Below, piece by piece: positions 17,818-21,246 of a DNA stretch of 21,246 nucleotides. Position numbers and translations under genes: made by a program. Origin of the DNA: Deltaproteobacteria bacterium (GTDB lineage: Bacteria > UBA10199 > SBBF01); assembly GCA_016207765.1 (NCBI GenBank), contig JACQOY010000178.1, forward strand, positions 1 to 21,246. Reading direction: 5' to 3'. Below the pieces are notes generated by a model. It made no database searches. It was not told the origin of the DNA and saw nothing but the letters and a program-made list of their open reading frames with translations. The first letter of the stretch is position 1. Every line of letters begins with the position of its first letter.

Positions 17818-17834
17818 TGGCACGGTCTTTGCTA
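17818..17834 (+). promoter_or_regulatory. Consensus sigma-54 (-24/-12) promoter before recQ
   Basis: TGGCACG (17818-17824), four bases (GTCT), then TTGCTA (17829-17834) matches the sigma-54 consensus TGGCACG-N4-TTGCW at every fixed position. Start of transcription is expected about 12 nt after the GC, near 17844, only about 11 nt before the recQ ATG at 17855. The leader would be very short and has no Shine-Dalgarno. Confidence 0.72.
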
Positions 17835-17854
17835 TTTCCGGGGTCGAGACTTTT

Positions 17855-19699
17855 ATGGGTCATGAAGCACAACAGGTTTTGCGGTCGGTTTTTGGGTTCA
17901 ATTCCTTTCGAGGCGAGCAGGAAAAGATTGTCGATCATCTGATTCAGGGGGGCGATGCGCTTGTTTTAATGCCGACCGGTAGCGGCAAGTCGCTCTGCTA
18001 TCAGATTCCCGCTCTAATTCGTCCCGGCACGGCCATTGTCGTCTCTCCCCTTATTGCCCTGATGCAAAATCAGGTCAGTGCCTTGAAGCAGATGGGGGTG
18101 AAGGCCGCCTTTCTGAATTCCACTCTTCATTATTCGGCCGTCCAGGAAGTGGAAAATGGCTTAAGAAGCGGAGCACTCGACCTCCTTTATGTAGCCCCGG
18201 AGCGCCTGATGATGCCGAATTTTTTAAGCCTGCTTTCACCGGCGTGGATTGCCCTTTTTGCCATTGATGAGGCCCATTGCGTCTCCCAATGGGGGCACGA
18301 TTTTCGGCCGGAATATCTTCAATTGGCCGTTTTGCACGAACGTTTTCCCCAAATCCCGCGCATCGCGCTTACGGCGACCGCCGATGACACAACCCGGAAA
18401 GAAATCATCGAAAAATTAAACCTTCACGAGGCGAAAATTTTTTCCGCCAGTTTTGACCGCCCCAATATCCGCTATCAAATTGCCCTCAAGCAAAATACCA
18501 AAAAACAGCTCTTCGATTTCCTCGCGGCGGAGCATCCGGGGGATTCCGGTATTGTCTATTGTCTCTCCCGCAAAAAAACCGAAGCGGTGGCCGAATGGCT
18601 GTGTGGCCGGGGGCTCAAGGCGTTGCCTTATCATGCCGGCATGGATGCTCAAGTCAGGCACCGTAATCAGGACCGGTTCTTGAAGGAGGAAGAGATTATC
18701 ATCGTGGCCACGGTGGCTTTCGGAATGGGGATCGACAAACCGAACGTCCGTTTTGTGGCGCACCTCGATCTCCCAAAAAGTATTGAGGCCTACTATCAGG
18801 AAACGGGCAGGGCGGGACGGGATGGTCTACCGGCAAATGCCTGGATGGCCTATGGGTTGGGGGATGTGGTGACGCTAAGACAGATGCTTGGGCAGTCGGA
18901 TGCAGACGAGAAACACAAACGAATTGAATTACACAAACTCAATGCAATGCTTGGTTTTTGCGAAACGACCCAATGCCGTCGGCAGGTATTGCTCAAATAT
19001 TTTGGGGAGCATCTTCCCCGGCCTTGCGGCAATTGCGACACCTGTCAGAACCGGATTGAAAGCTGGGACGGAACCATTGCCGCCCAAAAAGCCCTCTCGT
19101 GCGTCTATCGCACCGGACAAAAATTCGGCGCCGGTCATCTGGTGGATGTGTTGATGGGGAATGCCACCGAGAAGGTGCAAAATTTCCGCCACGATGGCTT
19201 AAGCACTTACGGGATCGGAAAGGAATTGACGGAGGGGGAGTGGCACTCGGTTTTTCGGCAGTTGACGGCCGGTGGCTATCTGGTGGTGGATATGGATGGT
19301 TATGGGGGTTTAAGGCTTGGCGCCGAAAGTAAACCGGTGTTGAAGGGGGAAAAAACCATTCAGTTCCGCCGCGATCCCAGGCCGGCCAAAAAGAAAAAAG
19401 AGTTAAGCCCCCCGCCGCATCGAACCGCCATGCGGCAAGCCGCCTATGATAATCCCGCCGACCACCAACTTTGGGAACGACTCCGGGCCTGCCGTCTGGA
19501 ATTGGCCCAAAAACAGGGAGTGCCCCCTTATGTTGTTTTTCACGACAGCACGCTTAGGGAAATGGTGGCCGTGAAGCCGTCGAATATTGAGGATTTCCTC
19601 AATCTCCCCGGTGTGGGAGCCCGCAAGCAGGAGAGGTATGGAGAGATTTTTTTGGAGGTTATCCGCGGTCGGGAAAAAGCTTATGTCGTCCATCTTTAA
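17855..19699 (+). CDS. recQ: ATP-dependent DNA helicase RecQ
   Basis: This 3'-5' superfamily 2 helicase works in recombination and restart of stalled forks. The 614-residue protein has the motif-0 [10 protein letters not shown] (13-22), Walker A MPTGSGKS (39-46), the DEAH box with [14 protein letters not shown] (138-154), [14 protein letters not shown], and motif [14 protein letters not shown] (313-324). The RQC zinc site has Cys374, Cys391, Cys394 and Cys397, followed by a winged-helix region. A C-terminal HRDC domain (about 530-605) carries [14 protein letters not shown] and [16 protein letters not shown]. All three domains of the classic bacterial enzyme are present and the length is normal. 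A consensus sigma-54 promoter lies directly upstream. The end overlaps the following glycosylase gene by 17 nt, so the two repair genes are likely coexpressed. Confidence 0.97.
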   Translation: MGHEAQQVLRSVFGFNSFRGEQEKIVDHLIQGGDALVLMPTGSGKSLCYQIPALIRPGTAIVVSPLIALMQNQVSALKQMGVKAAFLNSTLHYSAVQEVENGLRSGALDLLYVAPERLMMPNFLSLLSPAWIALFAIDEAHCVSQWGHDFRPEYLQLAVLHERFPQIPRIALTATADDTTRKEIIEKLNLHEAKIFSASFDRPNIRYQIALKQNTKKQLFDFLAAEHPGDSGIVYCLSRKKTEAVAEWLCGRGLKALPYHAGMDAQVRHRNQDRFLKEEEIIIVATVAFGMGIDKPNVRFVAHLDLPKSIEAYYQETGRAGRDGLPANAWMAYGLGDVVTLRQMLGQSDADEKHKRIELHKLNAMLGFCETTQCRRQVLLKYFGEHLPRPCGNCDTCQNRIESWDGTIAAQKALSCVYRTGQKFGAGHLVDVLMGNATEKVQNFRHDGLSTYGIGKELTEGEWHSVFRQLTAGGYLVVDMDGYGGLRLGAESKPVLKGEKTIQFRRDPRPAKKKKELSPPPHRTAMRQAAYDNPADHQLWERLRACRLELAQKQGVPPYVVFHDSTLREMVAVKPSNIEDFLNLPGVGARKQERYGEIFLEVIRGREKAYVVHL

Positions 19700-20258
19700 A
19701 ATCCATCCGTTCTCTTCGACAATTGACTTGGCCTCCCGACTGCTGGGCCATTACCTGGTCCATGAAACAGCGGAAGGAACGACGGTGGGGAGAATTGTGG
19801 AAACGGAAGCCTATCTTTCTGACGATCCCGCCTGTCATGCGTCGCGGGGGATGACGAAAAGAAACCGGGTCATGTTCGGCCCTCCCGGACATGCGTATGT
19901 CTATTTTGTTTATGGCATGTATTACTGCTTCAATGTGGTGACCGGACCTTCAGGCGTGGGGGAAGCGGTGCTGATAAGGGCGCTGGAACCGGTGAAAGGG
20001 GTCGATTTGATGTTTGAGCGCCGACCGAAAGCCGACAGGCCGGAAAACTTGTGCAATGGTCCTGCCAAACTTGTTTTGGCCATGGGAATTTCAAAAGAAC
20101 ACAACGGAATTTCACTCTGCGAAAGACCTCTTTGGCTCGAAAAAAACAGTTTTCAAAAAAAGGAAATTGTCACCACCACCCGCATCGGGATAACCGAAGG
20201 GGCTCATCTTCCTTATCGATTTTATCTCAAAAACAATCCGTTTGTATCGAGGCGGTGA
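19683..20258 (+). CDS. mpg: 3-methyladenine DNA glycosylase (AAG/Mpg family)
   Basis: It excises alkylated and deaminated purines to start base-excision repair. The 191-residue protein shows [13 protein letters not shown], the catalytic Glu in [64 protein letters not shown] and the C-terminal [25 protein letters not shown], which together define the Mpg fold. The start at 19683 ([10 protein letters not shown]) overlaps recQ by 17 nt and gives a normal family length. An in-frame ATG at 19638 has a better Shine-Dalgarno (AGGAGAGG) but would add 15 residues encoded wholly within recQ. The stop lies 4 nt from the stop of the opposing MaoC-like gene. Confidence 0.93.
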   Translation: MSSIFKIHPFSSTIDLASRLLGHYLVHETAEGTTVGRIVETEAYLSDDPACHASRGMTKRNRVMFGPPGHAYVYFVYGMYYCFNVVTGPSGVGEAVLIRALEPVKGVDLMFERRPKADRPENLCNGPAKLVLAMGISKEHNGISLCERPLWLEKNSFQKKEIVTTTRIGITEGAHLPYRFYLKNNPFVSRR

Positions 20259-20262
20259 ATAA

Positions 20263-21246
20263 TCAACCGGATTTTTTCTTGATCAACACCCGCCGCTCGA
20301 TTTCGAAGATTTTTTCAGGGATTTTCTCTTTTCCCATTTTCTTCTTGTCGTTTTCCTTGACAAAAAGATCGGCGCCGAATTTCTGAATCGCCTGGTCGGG
20401 GCGGATGTTTTTGATGCCGATGAGCTGAAACGTTACGATGCCTGCATGATAACCGGCGGGACCGTCGGTTTTGGCCAACACCCTGGAAATCGCATAGATG
20501 GTGTCGCCGCTTACCGCCGGCTGGGTGTGGTAGCCTTCGGTATAGCCGAAGTCGGCGATGCCGTTTTCCGTCGTGTCGCGGCTCGCCAGCCCCCAAAGCC
20601 AGGCAAACACAAGCCCGCCGTACACGATCGGTTCGCCGCTCATGGCCCCGGTGCGGCCGGTTGAATACAAACGGTCGTAATGAAGCGGATGGGTGTTCAT
20701 GACCCGGTAGGTCCAGGGAAAGTGCTCGTCCGTAATCGTCCGGCCGTTGGCATGGACGATGATGTCGCCGACGTTGAAATTTTCAAAGTAGGTGTTGATC
20801 CCGGTCAAATCGGTTGGATAGGACCCCTTCGCTTCCGGAAGGGCGATGCTTAATTCTTTGAGTTCCGGAAAGGGGCGGTTTTGAATCGTGGTCGGTTCGC
20901 TCTGTTTGCCCGCCGGAGCGACCATGATCTTTCGGTCGTATTGCAGGACAGTGTCCTGTTTTTGATTAACAGCGACGGTGCGGATGGTGACAATTCCCGG
21001 TTTTCCTCCCTCTTTCACCTCACGTTTTAAAACCTTTGTGTAGGCCCTCAAGGTGTCCCCCGGATAAACCGCCTGGGCAAAACAGACATTGTAGTATCCC
21101 AAATTCGCGATCGCCTTTTCGGAATCGTTTTGCACCCCCAGCGAGAGGGTGATGTTCATCACCATCCGCGGGGAGATAACCTGGTCTTTCAATCCATGCG
21201 CGATGGCATATTCCCTGTTGAAGTAGAGGGGATTGGTCTCCATGAA
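20263..21246 (-). CDS. mch: MaoC-fold hydratase, probable mesaconyl-CoA hydratase (5' end cut)
   Basis: This protein of at least 327 residues has two MaoC/hot-dog domains. The first begins abruptly with [17 protein letters not shown], equivalent to the middle of a MaoC domain, and continues with [20 protein letters not shown]. The second has [32 protein letters not shown] and a second [15 protein letters not shown]. The ANLGY...PVYPGDTL wording and the tandem layout resemble mesaconyl-CoA (C1) hydratase, which hydrates mesaconyl-CoA to methylmalyl-CoA in the ethylmalonyl-CoA pathway. Ccr and Ecm nearby support this. Upstream residues are missing because the frame is open to the window edge; the ATG at 21243 is internal. 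Another double MaoC enoyl-CoA hydratase remains possible. It converges on mpg with a 4-nt gap. Confidence 0.78.
   Translation of the reverse strand, partial: FMETNPLYFNREYAIAHGLKDQVISPRMVMNITLSLGVQNDSEKAIANLGYYNVCFAQAVYPGDTLRAYTKVLKREVKEGGKPGIVTIRTVAVNQKQDTVLQYDRKIMVAPAGKQSEPTTIQNRPFPELKELSIALPEAKGSYPTDLTGINTYFENFNVGDIIVHANGRTITDEHFPWTYRVMNTHPLHYDRLYSTGRTGAMSGEPIVYGGLVFAWLWGLASRDTTENGIADFGYTEGYHTQPAVSGDTIYAISRVLAKTDGPAGYHAGIVTFQLIGIKNIRPDQAIQKFGADLFVKENDKKKMGKEKIPEKIFEIERRVLIKKKSG

Overview
The window looks like chromosomal DNA of a Gram-negative bacterium of deltaproteobacterial type (Desulfobacterota, Myxococcota or a related candidate lineage). The guess rests on a regulatory-style PTS (EI, HPr and a mannose-family EIIA, with no sugar permease), a short archaeal/thermophile-type AhcY, a consensus sigma-54 promoter, an outer-membrane-like protein ending in Phe, and intergenic palindromes and short tandem repeats. 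No phylogenetic marker such as rRNA is present, so the placement is inference. There are no tRNA or rRNA genes, no CRISPR array, and no transposase or phage genes.

Layout. (a) 44-3680, plus strand: a small HTH regulator closed off by a strong terminator, then aroC-aroK-aroB-aroQ. These are four shikimate-pathway enzymes, with 4-nt ATGA overlaps at aroK/aroB and aroB/aroQ. Short tandem and inverted repeats lie around aroC and aroK, and a 30-bp palindromic repeat lies inside aroK. (b) 3681-4600: a 125-bp element with long inverted repeats, then a TPR protein. (c) 11417 down to 4597, minus strand: the tightly packed run ribF-aroE-EIIA(Man)-ptsH-ptsI-metK-ahcY, which combines flavin, shikimate, PTS and SAM-cycle functions. 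(d) 11418-11603: a divergent intergenic region with two nested or adjacent inverted repeats. (e) 11604-14192, plus strand: an ANL-family acyl-CoA ligase and an unrecognised protein with a beta-barrel-like C-terminus. (f) 17555 down to 14284, minus strand: ecm-ccr, two hallmark enzymes of the ethylmalonyl-CoA pathway. (g) 17556-17854: a divergent region holding a repeat-type palindrome, a G-quadruplex motif, an inverted-repeat candidate enhancer site and a consensus sigma-54 promoter facing recQ. (h) 17855-20258, plus strand: recQ and an overlapping 3-methyladenine DNA glycosylase gene. (i) 20263-21246, minus strand: a MaoC-fold protein resembling mesaconyl-CoA hydratase, cut by the window edge.

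How they fit together. AroB, AroQ, AroE, AroK and AroC cover five of the seven shikimate steps; DAHP synthase and EPSP synthase are not here. RibF makes the FMN that AroC needs. MetK and AhcY make SAM and clear SAH. Ccr, Ecm and the Mch-like protein belong to one acetyl-CoA assimilation route, split here by a DNA-repair pair. The most notable points are a PTS EIIA whose phospho-accepting His is replaced by Glu, a consensus sigma-54 promoter in front of recQ, and a 10-codon palindromic insertion exactly in the catalytic lid of shikimate kinase. No wholly new multi-gene system was identified.
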